From contig JALGPY010000004.1 in assembly GCA_023055425.1 (NCBI GenBank), positions 112,013,504-112,077,503 on the forward strand: a DNA stretch of 64,000 nt. The letters run 5' to 3'. A program made the translations under genes and the position numbers. The notes beneath the pieces were generated by a model. It did no database searches, had not been told where the DNA came from, and saw nothing but the letters and a program-made list of their open reading frames with translations. Shown piece by piece: positions 42,952 to 56,771 of the stretch (position 1 is its first letter; every line of letters begins with the position of its first letter). The DNA comes from Linanthus parryae. Lineage: Eukaryota; Streptophyta; Magnoliopsida; Ericales; Polemoniaceae.

Positions 42952-45900
42952 ATGGCACCAGTGGGATTGCCTCCAGGTTTTAGGTTCCACCCCACAGATG
43001 AAGAACTTGTGAATTATTACCTCAAGAGGAAGATTCATGGCCTTGAGATTGAGCTTGATATCATTCCTGAAGTCGATCTCTACAAATGTGAACCTTGGGA
43101 GCTCGCAGGTCTCTCTCTCTCTCTCTCTCTCTCACTCACACACACACACACATATTTTTACCGAGTAGTAATTCGCTCAATTTAGTGCAATTTGTTGAAA
43201 ATGAGCACGCACGCCTCCGAGTTAGAGCATTGCCAAACCCCTAATTTTGGAGATCATGATTTGCTCATTAACTCAGATCATGCTTTTTCTAACGAGCATT
43301 GCCAAATGACACTCGATTGTGTTTTTTACAATAGCATGATCTAAATTCATTCATTAGCGGGACCGGAAGTAAAACTCTTCAAATTTTGTGAAATGGAGCA
43401 AATCAATAATCTAGAATTTCAGCTCATTCCGAATATATTTTGATTTTCAATTCATCAGAATTTCTCACTCATTATTTTCAGCCAAATTTTTCAGATTTTC
43501 AGCTGATGCCAAAAATAACCCTTAGTATAGTATATGAGTTGAAACTAGGAAACAAAAACCACAAAATTTACTCCAAAATTAACCAACAAAACAGAAATGA
43601 TATCTGAAACTGTTATTGTCTCTGCAGAGAAATCATTCTTGCCGAGTAGAGACCCGGAGTGGTACTTTTTCGGGCCAAGGGACCGGAAGTACCCAAACGG
43701 GTTCAGGACAAACCGAGCGACCCGAGCCGGATACTGGAAGTCAACCGGGAAAGACCGAAGGGTGATGTCACAAGGCCGTGCCATCGGAATGAAGAAGACA
43801 CTGGTGTACTACAGAGGGAGAGCTCCTCAAGGCATTAGAACTGATTGGGTGATGCACGAATACAGGCTTGATGACAAGGAATGCGAGGACACTTCAGGGA
43901 TGCAGGTAAACAGATCCTTTCAGTTTCATGTTCATATCTGAAGAAGAAAAGAAAACCAGTGCAAAATTTGAAAAGGATCCTGCAGCTTCAAGAAGTGAAA
44001 CCTTGATTTCATTACTAGGTTTCGTACCCAGAAGCTGTTAAGGAAGCTCATTTCACCTGCATGTAACATAACATAATTAATACTGCATGAGTATGAATCT
44101 CAGCAATTCAATAGCTTTACAGTAACAAGCACTGAATCCGATAGTTTTCTAGGATCATGCATTACTATTGCCATTTCAAAATTTAATAAGTCATAATACA
44201 AATTAATTCTCGAGTGATCTGCATTTACCACATTGTGACATTCTGACAATTACCTGCATTTATCACAAAACGAACGTCTCTGATTTTGTTTACGATGTTG
44301 GATCCTAAAAAGACATTTCAACCCTACATTACTGAACAATGTGTCAGAGAATAGAAAAATGATCCTGTTCTATAGACTTAAATAGTTCAAAAAGCCTCAA
44401 AACTAGTTACTTCATACGAATCTATACAACAATTCTTTCCCCAATATTTTTAGATCGGCTATATGAACCAAACTCCTTCGGTTCTGTCTTGTTCAAGGCC
44501 TGTTTGCTCATCATGTCATCATAGGCGTCTCATTTCTTCTTTATCAATCATACATAAACTAGCTATAGCCTAATCCATGTTAAGGTTGCTTTTTCTTTTT
44601 TAACGCCAAGGAAGAAAACCTACTTCACAACATAATACAAGAACTTCAAACTATCTAAATGACATTTTAAAGAGCCGAACCTAAGACTTTAATCGCTAAA
44701 AGTTTCACTCTGACTGAGCCAATTGTTGCTGGGTACCATCGGGTCAATTGCTTCTTGATTAGCCCACATGGAATTTGTCTTTTGATTTCTTTCAGCCCTC
44801 TTTATTCAAACGACCCCAAGAGATAGAAAGCAGAAAAACTCGATCTTTAGGCATGTTCCATCATAAATTGTACTCAAATGTAATGGTAAAGGAAAAAAGA
44901 GTAATTAGGCCAATCGATCTTTGGATTTTCAGTGACCTTGAAATAGTATGTACAAGTGATGATTAAAACAAGGAGAGAGGACGTAAGAAGTGCATGACTT
45001 GCATGGAAAGTCTCTCCTCTATCTCTCTCGCGATCAGTAGGATCACTTTAACTTTCTTTATTTTTAGTGATCGCAATCAAGTGTTGCACAAATATTCGTT
45101 TCTTGCCCTTCCGGTGTCACAATGTGACAAAGACAGCCTTCCCTTTGCCTTCTTTTTTCAAATGGGACAAAAGCACTATTCTCTCTCTCTCTGAATCTCT
45201 CTCCTGACTGACTTATTTGATCACCTGTTAGGTTCTTTTGTTTATTCATTGGGGGATAAAATACTTTGATCTGGAACTGTAGATTCTCAAAGTCATGATT
45301 AATAGTGTGATAAAATATCTTAAAAGGCCTTAAAGAAGTTATTTTATTCACTTTGATGAGGAAGAAGGTGTCGGTTACTTTTCACTTTATTCCAAAACTC
45401 TAGCATAATAAGCCAATGTAGCTGTCACACTAGTACTACCAAGTATCTATCTGGTTTGCTATTTTCTTCTTGGTCTTTTCTTTTTGTTAAAACTCAACCA
45501 TCTTTAGATTCCACCCTCTTATCTCTTCTTTGGGAAGGAGTTGTCATGGCCTTTGTGTTGTCTTTTTCTATGTTATATGCAGCACATTTTCTTTCTACTG
45601 ATGGTGCAATACATGTTACACCATTTCAGTGTATCTTCTTTATAAACTTGTGCTAAAGAAATTCAACAATAGGCTTCCACAGTTACGCCACGGCTAATTT
45701 TAGGTTTGGATTTGGGATACAGGGTGGAGCAAAGTTCTCCAAAATGTGAGATTTTATTTGTGTAATTAGAGATGAAGAGCATTCGAATAGTGGCAATACA
45801 ACATTTTATTATTTAATAAGCATTTTCTTTTACTTATCTGCATATCCACAAACAACGGAGAACATAAGAAGACAAAAATGCAATCTTCCTTGGTAACTTC

Positions 45901-46522
45901 AGAGGTAGAAGCATCTCCGGCCCCAATTGTTGACCCATGCTAGCTGCTGCTTAATCTTAGGCTTTAGCTGAATCTGCTAGGCTGTACTTAACCCACATTC
46001 AACCCCAAACATTCTTCTTTATGACTCTTACCCCCCCCCCTAACTCTTCTCTTTCTTCTTTAATTTTGGAACAATCATCATCAAAGTTCATATTCCCTCT
46101 CTTTAAGCCTCCTTTCTGATTCAAATCAATGATGAGAATTGCCAACCAGAGTTTTTAGCTATAGAGTTTCAAAGGGTCTTTTCTTCCACGATATGAAATT
46201 TATGGATTTCTGACTCAGTTTTGATGAAATAACACCTCGCGACCTTGAACTGCAGGATTCATATGCATTGTGTCGCGTGTTTAAGAAGAATGGTATTTGC
46301 TCTGAAATCGAAGAACAGCAAGGGCAATGCAGTTCGTCAACTATCCACAACGCCCTAAGTGTTGTCAACGATTGTGAAACCATGTCACCAGATGTGCCCT
46401 TAGTTACATCCTCCTCATGCATGGACTACTATGAGGAAGACAAAGATGACTCATGGATGCAGTTCATCACAGATGAAGCATGGTGTTCTTCCAATGTCTC
46501 CGTTGGCAATGATGGTTTCTAA
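42952..46522 (+). CDS. NAC-domain transcription factor, three exons, 233 aa
   Basis: Exons 42952-43108, 43628-43905 and 46256-46522 join in frame with GT-AG introns of 519 and 2350 bp. These are the usual NAC intron positions. The start is ATG 42952; the in-frame GTG at 42931 is not a plausible plant start. Subdomain A is [14 protein letters not shown] (residues 6-19). The DNA-binding C and D regions follow ([53 protein letters not shown]), and subdomain E is [11 protein letters not shown]. The tail after the domain is only about 75 residues, acidic and Ser-rich, with aromatic residues ([15 protein letters not shown]) as in activation domains. No membrane span is present, so it should be a soluble nuclear regulator. 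From memory the domain is closest to the ANAC057/ANAC096-type group; that is unverified. A possible polyadenylation signal AATAAA lies at 46931. Confidence 0.93.
43109..43627 (+). other. NAC intron 1
   Basis: Begins with a CT/CA microsatellite directly after the donor and ends TCTCTGCAG. Two GAGCATTGCCAAA blocks (about 43225 and 43296) around a GATCATG sequence suggest a decayed small transposon, possibly hAT-like. Confidence 0.6.
43906..46255 (+). other. NAC intron 2
   Basis: 2350 bp, donor GTAAAC and acceptor CTGCAG. No embedded gene recognised; ORFs here are short. It carries a small CT tract (about 45178-45190) and C/T-rich stretches near 46030. Confidence 0.75.
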
Positions 46523-48368
46523 CGACTAAACACAAACTAATGGGTGGGTGTTCCAACTTCCAACCGATAACTTGGATATCTTTATTATATATTTTGGTAA
46601 ATTAATAACAATCTCATTAATTACTTGAGAGACTCGTGAACTGGCCATGGTGATCAATTATGAGTCTCTCATCTTCGTAATTACAGTGAGAAGAGGGGTA
46701 AATGTTATGTTTCATAGATGAAAGGATCACAGTGGTATGTTGCCGTTATGAAGGGGATTGGTAAGTAACTAACCCAACCTCTGGGTTTCCCTAATTGTAC
46801 TTAGTCTTTATTTCTTGTGTTGTGACTAGGCGGTTCCAACTAGCGGAAAGTCGTATAGATCTACAGGATTTTTTGGGTTTATTTATGCCTCATTCTTTGA
46901 GGCTTCTGGGTATTGTCTATTGATTGTGTAATAAAAGAGTATGCACAGTCTTTGCCTTTATGATTTATTTACCAAGTATTCAGTATCTTTAAGTTACAAA
47001 ATCTAGCTCTCGTCCATGTTACTGATAAAGAAGAGATTAAAGAACAGAAGATCAAACACAATGAAGCGGAGAGGCATGATATTACGACAAACATTATATT
47101 ATTCAGACATAGTATTCGACAAGCATTAGAACAATATGCAGATGGATGCACGCAACTACACAAAGAAGTTCAAACAAAGACGCTCTCATCTCATGAGCAT
47201 CTCTTTTCAAAATTGTAAAATTATTGGTGTTTCGTAAATAAAAAATAATAATGTAATCGTACCCCCTAAACCCCAATTGTATATGCATCTAGGTTTCTAG
47301 TAACATATGCTTCCCTCTGTATATCTATGAAAAACCAAGGATTGGGATTACCTAAAGCAGTTCCACAGTTACATACTCTGCACCTTATCAGTACTTGTGT
47401 ATGACCCGTGCAACCCTCAAATACGGGTAACATAAGTATTTTTTTAATGTCCAATACAAATATTTCAGCAATTCATTCATTGTTTGAGAAAAGAGTTGAT
47501 CCAACAAGTTAAAATTAATGGTTTCGAAACAAAAATTCTTTCATTCATTGTTCGAGAGCATGTGAGGTGATTGATGAATGATGATGTTACTTTGGATGGA
47601 GTTGAATTTCAATGGCTGAGATCGATCTACATAATGTCTAGAAATTTATTTTTAAAGTTTGACGGCCGAGATTGATTCCACATAAGTTAGTCGACATGTC
47701 CACAGGCGGATGCACACTTGACCCAGGGTGGTCCTGTGGCCACCCTGGATTTTTTTTCTCTACTACATTTTTTCATTTTCTGTAAAAAAAATCATATATG
47801 CCCCTCCTGAAAATTGCAGAATCTGTTGAAAGTTGAAACAACTTAAGTACCCATTAGATAAACACAAATATTTATAATTGAAGCCCAAAATTCTCACTAT
47901 TATAACAATTTAGGCCCAAATATCTCACTATATGTAGATTAGGCCCAAAATTGTGTCGAATTATTTTTACTTTATAAGTATAAATGTGTCCCCCTGATGA
48001 AGAATCCTGCTTCAGCCCCTGAGTCATGCCATATCCCCATTATGACGGTTTGGTATGCAAAAGTTGTGCTTGGTAGGAAGTGTCATATTTTTGGGGTAGC
48101 TTATTCCCATAGCCCATTGCTATACAGATAGTTTCCTGCGTCCCATAATCAGATTCTCAGTCTTTGTTCCAGTAGATTCACAATTAACTGACAGATCTAA
48201 TTCTGTATGCATCATCAAACCTTGTAGAATGAGTGGATTTTGAGCATTGCCATTTCATGCATGCAAGAGAGAGAGAGACACAGAGAGAGAGAGAAACAGT
48301 TTATGCAAGATAATGAGGCCACTGACCAGTGTGCAGAGTGCAGACAATTAAACAAGATGCTAACTTAC
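46523..48368. other. Intergenic region between the convergent NAC and DHH genes
   Basis: The NAC 3' UTR occupies the first 400 bp or so. At 47702-48025 is a degenerate element bounded by CAGGCGGATGCACAC on the left and TGCTTCAGCCCCTG on the right (an imperfect inverted pair), with repeated GGCCCAAA.T blocks inside. Such ends are typical of small hAT- or MULE-like elements, but no target duplication is clear. A GA tract lies at 48267-48297. No gene recognised. Confidence 0.45.
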
Positions 48369-51300
48369 CTACGCAGAGACCTTCCACCTCTCAAACTCGG
48401 AAGCTTTTAACAAGAAGGAGCTAGCATTTCGGTGCCCACCGCCTCCAAATGCCTGCAAATGGTCCCAAAACAAAACATCATTTATTGACTGCTATTTACA
48501 GAGTATCAAAAGAAGAGATTAAGTGAAGGACCTGAGAAATGGAAGTAGTGTCTTCACTGCCCAAGCTCCGGAGGCTTATTTTCAACAAGCTGTCATCTTG
48601 CAGCTCAGGGACCTTATAAACAATAGCTCCAATGCCTCTGAGAACGATAAAAATGCTTAATAAGTGTAAGCAATGATGAAGATTTCGGGAAAGGGGAAAA
48701 GTATAGAACAGGTGACACTGGGGCTGCAAAACCTATGGCAGTGATACAAGGGAACTAGTACTCATTGGTTTGGTCTTGTTTGATGTAGCTCAAGCAAATC
48801 ATATAAGCACCTACTTCGGACTCGAGCTTCATTTGAATAAGAAGCTAAATTTAGATGGTGAAGTATGAGCTCTCTTCATTACATGTTTCCAACAATACTC
48901 GGTGATTTTGGCTCACCTCAAATCCCTAATGATTTGTTTGGCAGTTCCACTGTAACTTCATGGAAGACGCATAACGGATCACACAAAATATAAATGGTTA
49001 GGTGAAGAAATACCCCAACTCTATGAAGGTAGAAGTGCGAGTGTGCATTGTTGCATTTAAGTTCAATAGAAAGAATAAACTACATTATGAAGCATATAGC
49101 TATATATGACTATGTATCAAAAAATGTATTACTAATTCTTATGTCATGTCACAGTTGAATACAAATGGTGTGGCAATTAAATTCTTATCACTGCGTGGTG
49201 TATGATAGTCCCTTCAAGACATTGGATTAAATGAATTAAGAGAAGAAAATTCTGGCCCCTGCAGAAGGCCGACAAGCACAAATTGAGAACTGGCTGATGA
49301 TGTTGTAGCTTTGGCCTATAGAATTATTTAGTTGAAAGTTACTGTTAAATTTGTTTTTTCCTTTCTGTCTTTTTTCATTTTTCATGGATTTAAGTAAAAT
49401 ATTAGACAGGGGATTGCACGCCATTATTGTTTCCTCAATAATTGTTTTGGCATGTCAGTGACTCAGTGCTCTTGCTGTTAGGGTAAATCAATAATTGTTT
49501 CCTCAATAATTGTTTTGGCATGTCAGTGCTCTTGCTGTTAGGGTAAATCAAGCCCAACTGCCAATCTACAGGAATTGCTTTATTTTAGGCTAGGAGATCC
49601 GGAGAAAGAGGCACAATGGCTCATAGCAATCGCCAAAGTTAATCCATTTTCAGTATGTTATTGGGTATAAAATAAATAAACCAAAATTGATGATCACGGT
49701 CCAAAGGATAGTTACATGGGGGATTTGGCTATTGCCTTTCCCTTGGCTGAAATCACTATTTGCAATCTACCCTCCAATTGTGAGAGGGGATAAGCTTTGT
49801 CTTATTCCCCGAGGGTAGATCCCTAATTCGAATTCACCAGCCAGTTCAAGACCAATTTTTTTACTCAGGAGGTTCTCAGTTGTTTCAAGTTGACCTACCT
49901 AGCCTATCTGTTGTCACTTTTACAGACTTTCTCAAGTCTGCTCCAAGTGCCGCATGGTAGTTGACATATACCATTTCTGATACAGAGGTGATAGGCTAAT
50001 ATCTATACTACCACGGGGAAACTGAAACTAAAAACTGCTTGCTCTGACAAGGTTCAATATGGTGGTCTCAAAGGAAGTTTCAAAGATAACCAAGTTTACC
50101 GTTTCTGGTAACCTGATACACAGGCAACTTATGCCTTTATAGTGCATGATCAACTGAACTTAATGATTCCAAAACAATACATATCTAAAGGTAGTATATA
50201 ACTTGTTCACATAAGATTGACACAAAGAGATTTGGCCCACCCGTGATTTTTTTATCCGACTCTTTTCCCCTATTATAGAGCTATCTTTGACAAGAAATTT
50301 GTTAACACCTAGAGGCGGTAGATATTATTTGTTGGCCACTAAAATCAAAACCACACATTGAGCTCAAACAACCATTCTAGATTACTAATCTCCTAACCTA
50401 CGTATATATGTACATACGAAAAGAAACACTTGCATTTGTGCGAATGATCGACAATTCAAAATTAAGGATCAAACTACATGCATGTATGTAATAATAATGG
50501 GACAATGGAGTTGGGAGGTGCAATGTTAAGATTGGATGACACATAATCCAGTCTCAATTGAAGACCACATTCAAGTCTAGGGTTTGGGAGGGGCATGGTC
50601 ATTGTTGGTGATTAAGGGAAGGTAGAATGTGACATTAGGCAAGTTGTTGAAGAAATTCTCCTTATCATTTTGTTTGATAAGTTCTAAACAAAGCAGAAAC
50701 TGTGGCACAACACTTGTATAACAAGTCCAAACTCCAGAAACCTCAGCACACCAGTGAAGCTTTATGTTAGGGAACTTTTTAGGTAACCAATAGAACTTAG
50801 GTATAGCATATGAGTGGACCAATATGTACCAGACTTAACTGAAGTTGCTATCATATCAGGGCTGTTTGGGAAGGTACACAAGATGGACTGTTTCAACAGA
50901 GACCACAACCTTGAGTTTCAATCCAACAAATGATTTAACCACCAAACTGCCACTTTTCAGCACAACGTTAAAGCAATGGGTGAGATGACGCTTTCTGCTC
51001 TTGGAAACAAGAAATCATAACACTATTCTTTAATTGCTTAGCCACGCTGTACTATTCAAATGGTCAAGAACCAGTACCAGAAAGTTCTTCAAAATCGGTG
51101 ATGGTTCAATAAAAATAATTACTTGGTAGTTCGAGTACTTGGTATACATTGAGTTATCTTTCAAGTGTGCCATTAAAGTTGAAGAAGAATCATGGGAGAT
51201 GAGTGGCAGAGAGAGGAGCGGAATGAGTTTGAGTGGAGTGAAAATTAGAGGTCCAGATTCCAGAAGATTTGGTTGAAAGCAGAAAACGTGCATAGAATCC

Positions 51301-54300
51301 ACGAATTTAAAGGAAGAAACCGTGACACGTTTTCTGGCTCAAATGGTTACACGATTTCTGAAGTGGCGGTTTGGTATTTCTTTTTGTTAGGTCAATGGCA
51401 ACTTAGTTTTTTTAACCCTCCAAAATGGCAGTTCCAAAAATTCCAACAAATAGTTTATACAAAATTACAAACAAACAAAAAATCAAGCGGAAAGGAATGA
51501 GAAGAAAAGCAAAGATAATATTCTTCACGAATTCAGACTCCTCAAATTACATGAAAGTTTATGCTACAAACCTTAGATTCATATCACGGCTTTTACAGGC
51601 TAATTGATGTCCAAGCTCACTCCTTAGTTCAGATATAGAATCTGCGTGAACAGCCTATAGAGAACAGAATGTGATTAGAAACTAATTTCGCATTCGCAAG
51701 AGAATTCTACAGCATTTGATTTAGCCATTTCAATGATGAGTTAAAAGCCACTGTAGCCATTTTCGTCTTTATGAAGCCTCATTATTAGTTTTAAAAAGAA
51801 AAACTATGTGCATCGAATGAGTCATTTGAATAAAAATGGTGATATTGTTCCTGGTTTCTTCTTTTGGAGGGATTGATCTTGGAACAAAACAATTATTGCC
51901 AGCCTACTGAAGCTTACAGTATAAAATAATTATTAACATCAATTTAGGAAAGTATTACCTTTAAATCCCCTCCCCTTCCCCTTCCCCTTCAAAAAAACAT
52001 ATATGCACCCAAAACATGAAGAATAAGTTCCCGCCAGAAATGCAACGCGGGAATTGAAAAAGGACTTACTAGGCAATTTCCAGATGTTCCACCTCCAAGT
52101 GCAATCTCAAATGACTTCTCAAGAACCTCGTCTATTAGTTTTTGCTTGGTAGATAAGCTCACCGTGCCTTGGTTGATAATAGACGCAAGATCCAGAGAAA
52201 GCAACTACACAAAGATAGACAGCATTTTCGGTCAGCTAATTCAAAGAACAGCCCCAACACATATACAGAAAACATCATTGTCTCTTACAAGTTAATTGCA
52301 GTTTATCAATTTCGGGAGCCTAGACATACTCTGCCTTTCTTCTTATCATAAGTATATAGACATGCAGAGTCATTGTGTATATATAGGCTTCAGAAAGTAT
52401 TATGGGAAGATAGTGTGTGCTAGCATCTGTTGATGACAATGCACAAGCCTAACCCAGCAACCACGTGAGTGGAAATACAGTTTAGTCCATGTCATGAACA
52501 CCTAACTCAGCAAAAAAAAAAAATGTGTACGATTCAGGGATCATGGATTTTCTTGTTATTTTCCCAAAGCTAATCCACGAATTATGTGAAAAAATAGCAC
52601 CTGCTTATAGTACTAGACTACTAGGTTCTGTTAACTATTCAAACTCAATCAAGCATTTAATGAACCTTAATACTATATGCAAACCTCAGTTTTTTGTGAA
52701 ATGTTCAAACTTCCAAAAATACCCTTAATATTCGCAATTTAAAGAGAGAAATTATTAGTGATTAAATTATGAAAGTTATAGCCCCCTTGTCAGGAAGTCG
52801 AAATAAAAATAAATAAAAAAAAGACTCAAAAACAAACAACCTCCTCCCACATTATCTCCATGTTTTCACCCACGAGCTCCTCACACCCTCCGACCATGAT
52901 GTCTATAAATGCTCTCTAAATGTCCGATTTCTTCTCTTCATCTTTCTTACACTTCTTTCAGTTGAAATTTATTGACATTCTCAATGGGCTGACTTATTGA
53001 GAATCATATTTTGATTTCTACCCTCATGTTCCAACTTCCAATGTAAGTTTCTCACGTGTACTTTTTTTTAGCCTTCATTATATACTTTTTCCTATTCCCT
53101 ACGCTATCAACAGTTTCTTCTTTTCGGTTGTTGCAGGTTCACATATCATTTTCTTCTCCCATGATTTTCAGATCTTCTCATTTAGTCAAGTTTCTCATAC
53201 ATGCATTTCTGTTTAGCGTTCATTGTCAACCTTATATTGTACACCAAAGCTAGTTTATGATGAAATACAAGTTACATACCTGCTGAAACAACAATGGATT
53301 CTTTCCTGCATCATATTCAATACCCAAATCTTTCAGACCACTGCTGAATGCTTTGCTATTATTCAGACTCCACCTCCAGAGGTCCGCATCCTCAATATAA
53401 TCATATAGAGACCTGAGAGATTGGAATTTGCTTAGTGCAAGAGCAATGTCACTAGTGACTGAATCTGAGTTCCCCTGGAGCAGTTTTTCCTTGAAATAAT
53501 CATATGCAATTGTAGCTCCACTCCTTTCCATGTCTATCACTTTAAGCACATTCTCACCCAAAGAGCAAGTTTCAGCCTCAAACATCTGAAGTGCAGTTTT
53601 ATGATGATCTAAAACCACCACCCTGAAAGATCAAAAATCACAATCGCACTCATTATGTGTGTATTAGCATACAGAACTTAAATCTTACAACTTCTTGACG
53701 TAGATGTTTGGAGGGTGACTAATGTTGGAGTTAAAATTCATATATTTCACTTTCGACTTCTTTGAGGAAACTTGGAGTGGAAAATGGTGAAAGTAATCTT
53801 TAAAATACGGTCAATATCGCTCTTCCGCACCTAACTATTCTTGTACAAAAACAACTTGATTCACCATTTTTAAACATACATTACAAAACAAATTCAGATG
53901 TAGGTACTGATCAAATATATTTATTTTCCCTCCTCGCTAGGGCACCTGTTAAAACTTAAATTCTCCATGATACTTAACTTGCAGGTAGCTCACTTGGTTG
54001 CAATTACAAGAAGTTCTGTATAACAAAAGATGATTAATCTTAAAGGAGAAACATGTAAATCTGTTACCAATTTTACATAAACAGAGGATAGGCCTCCAAT
54101 TAACAGCCACTTGCTCTAAAGCTCTGGGATTGATAACTCTATATCTCCTAAGTCGAACTATAATAATACATTTCTTCATCTCTTTTCCATCTCTACTTAT
54201 TCCACCACAGAGCAAGGCACTTTATGACCCACGACCAAACACAGATTCTTACTGGAACCTTTTAGCATCCATATTCCAGACTAACCTTTGGACTCACGAT

Positions 54301-56771
54301 TGTAGTCTTAAGTATCCTTTGCTTCCTCACTCTGTCCCCACGCCTGCTGGTCTCTTAATCGATGTTCTATGTTCATGACATACATGTATTACATGTGTTT
54401 TTCTTTTTCACATTATTATCACATCAAAATCCGTTACCACATAACCTGGGTTCTTACAAGTCCTTGAGTAGAGAGTACATTGTTTTGGATTAGATATAAG
54501 ATCCATATATGTAAAGGTTGAACAATCCATCTAAAAAAGAACGAGCTTTTGCCATCAGTTTGTTGTTCTGCAACATTATATGTTATGATTTATGAATAAC
54601 GTAGTTTAGTTGTGGCTGGCCCTTCTTCCAGTACATTGATTCTTTGAATTACTTGCTCCCTTATTTACAACCTTAAAAAGATCATGATGTAACTGCATTC
54701 ATCGTTTCAGTTTCAGAAGTAAGATCTATGTCTTTGTTGTACTAGTCTCGCTACCAATTAATTACTAAAAATCAATGGAAATTCCACTCAACTGTGCTTC
54801 ATATATGACTACGTCCTCTTTTCCACAACTAAACTACTATATCTGCAAACTAGATTGGTAAGGATTAGTCATTTTCAAAAAATGAGTTCCATGTAGAAGT
54901 TAACGGAACTACATTCATAGATATTACTCCATGTAAAACATTGTTTTGGTTAACTGATGATGCACAATAAGCTGTTTAATTTGTATCTATGACATCAGTA
55001 TCAACTTAGGGGAAGAAGGCTACTGGTCTAACAAGCGCAACTGAGGAGTATTTGTACTATCATTGAGAAAAGGGTTACTTTTTTATTAGCTGAAAGCAAT
55101 GAATTTTGATTTCTTAACGAGTACTAAGCTTCGTATCATGAGCATTCACGGTGCGCAATGCATGGGAGGAAACATGTAAGTGTTGGTAGTAAAGCGGTCA
55201 ACACTAGTCTTGAATGGGGACGTTAGGTAAACTGCAAGTAAGAATCTAACCTAGATATCTTGGTCACACATTTTGCATGTGTAAATACATGACATTAGCG
55301 GGTAGATATTGTTTAAGTACATTTCAAAGCTTAAAGTTAGGTTGCAAGCAAGAATAAAACCAGATATCTCACACACTTTGAATGTATAAAGTAAGTGACA
55401 TAAGCAGATACCCACAGACACTGTTTTGTAGATTGACATATCTGCCTGTAATTTCTGAGATCAATTAAAATGCAGTCTAAAGAAATGATTATTATCTAAT
55501 ACCACTATGTCTCTTCTCTTTCTCCCCAATTTGACTTTTCCACCCGTACTAGGTAAATTTGACTTTTATGATCTTTTCATGGTGTCGTACATATAAAAAA
55601 ATCACATCATTTTGCTGTCCAAATCACCGGTTTAAAGTGACCCAGATACATGTGGAAAATTCAAATTGGGGAGAAAGAGAAGAAAAAGAGAGGTACTTAA
55701 TGTCCTAATTTGACTTTTTAACCCGTAACGGGGTCACTTTGACTCTATGTTACCAGAAATGTGGTACGCTGCACTACGTGGGACGGGAACGGGAACGGAA
55801 AACGTGATTGGTGCCGGTAGGGGGTACGCTAGGGGTAGGCTTCTCCGGAACGATTTCCGGTACGAAATACAATTACTAGGAACGAGGAACACTGTTTGGG
55901 AACCATTTTTTCCCAACAGTTACCTAAAAGGTCCAACAATATCAACTTAAGTAGTTTCATACTTCCACTCTCGAATCCGGTTATCATGATTACGTAATTT
56001 TTTGCAAATAAGTACCACTGAAAACTAGTAATATAAACATGCCACGTAAGTACTCACTCTACGAAACGTTCCGGTCCATGCTTTCAGCCTTTCGGGACGA
56101 AAACGTACCGCGTTTTGGTACGTAAGACTCGGAACGAGACATAGCTTTGACTCGGTGATTTAGATTGCCAAATGATATAGTTTTTTGGGAATTTTTTCAT
56201 GGTGTTGTAGAGTGAAATTTACTCTACAAGACCATGCAAAAATTACCAAATTGTTGTATAATTTTGCTAATCAAATCTTTGAGTCAAAGTGACTAGTAGG
56301 CTCAAAAAGATAAAATGGTACTTAGAAGCATGCTGCACATGATCAAGTTTGAAGAAATCTGAGAGAGCCACAATACCTATCAACATTTGGAGAAATTTGC
56401 TGAATAAACCCAGGGGAACCCACAAAATCCAGGAGGTAAACATCATCAGCTTCAGTGACAGCTAGCTGTTCAGGCCTAAGAGGCATTTAATCAAACAGTT
56501 AATGGGCAATCTCAAATTCAACTAATTGATGCATCACATTCATATAGCAGACAAAACCCAATTACCTGATAGGGGAGTAGACTGTGTTGGGGAAGAATAG
56601 GGCTGGAGTTGAGGAAACAGAGGAGGAGAAGTATAGGTGAGCTGCCAAAGCGGCGAAGACGCCGTCAGGGCATGGGTAGTGGTAAAGGACTAACGCTCTC
56701 TTCTTCACAACTTCTCTTCCCACTGCGGCTCCGGAACCGCTGCTGATAGGTATCGCCGCCGTGGATATCAT
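48369..56771 (-). CDS. DHH/DHHA1-family phosphoesterase-like protein, seven exons, 351 aa
   Basis: Exons (minus strand): 56771-56566, 56475-56377, 53622-53280, 52204-52070, 51654-51572, 48637-48532 and 48452-48369. They total 1056 nt with every junction GT-AG and in frame. The start is ATG 56771; the open frame above it has only TTG. Motif I is YHYPCPDG (H31, D36), motif II VYLLDFVG (D85), motif III the DHH signature LDHHKTA (D107-H109). The C-terminal DHHA1 domain includes GIGAIVYKVPEL and ends with the nucleic-acid-binding loop FGGGGHRNAS (327-331). The superfamily contains RecJ, nanoRNase/pAp phosphatase and cyclic-dinucleotide phosphodiesterases, metal-dependent hydrolases of phosphoester bonds. 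The metal ligands are largely present, so catalysis is plausible, but the substrate in plants is unknown to me. No obvious transit peptide. Intron 2 (2754 bp) and intron 6 (2934 bp) are large and hold repeats. Confidence 0.92.
49423..49550. repeat. Tandem duplication in a DHH-gene intron
   Basis: Two adjacent copies containing ATTGTTTCCTCAATAATTG, TTTTGGCATGTCAGTG and CTCTTGCTGTTAGGG (about 49423-49490 and 49491-49550). The first has eight extra bases (ACTCAGTG). Near-identity implies a recent event. Confidence 0.9.
52205..53279 (-). other. DHH-gene intron 3
   Basis: 1075 bp, bounded by GTATGT (at 53279) and TGTGTAG (ending at 52205). It holds no recognised element or gene. T-rich plus-strand frames near 53056-53250 look like chance ORFs. 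Confidence 0.75.
55510..56300. repeat. Nested inverted repeats (MITE-like) in DHH intron 2
   Basis: A short foldback has arms TTCTCTTTCTCCCCAATTTG (about 55513-55532) and its complement near 55663-55685. Next to it a larger inverted pair, GTCACTTTGACTC (55732-55744) and GAGTCAAAGTGAC (about 56280-56292), encloses about 530 bp. That interior has another GGTACG/CGTACC pair and a GGGAACGGGAACGG block. TTTTCATGGTGT occurs in both halves (about 55577, 56197), as if one element was split by another. No target duplications established. Confidence 0.45.
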
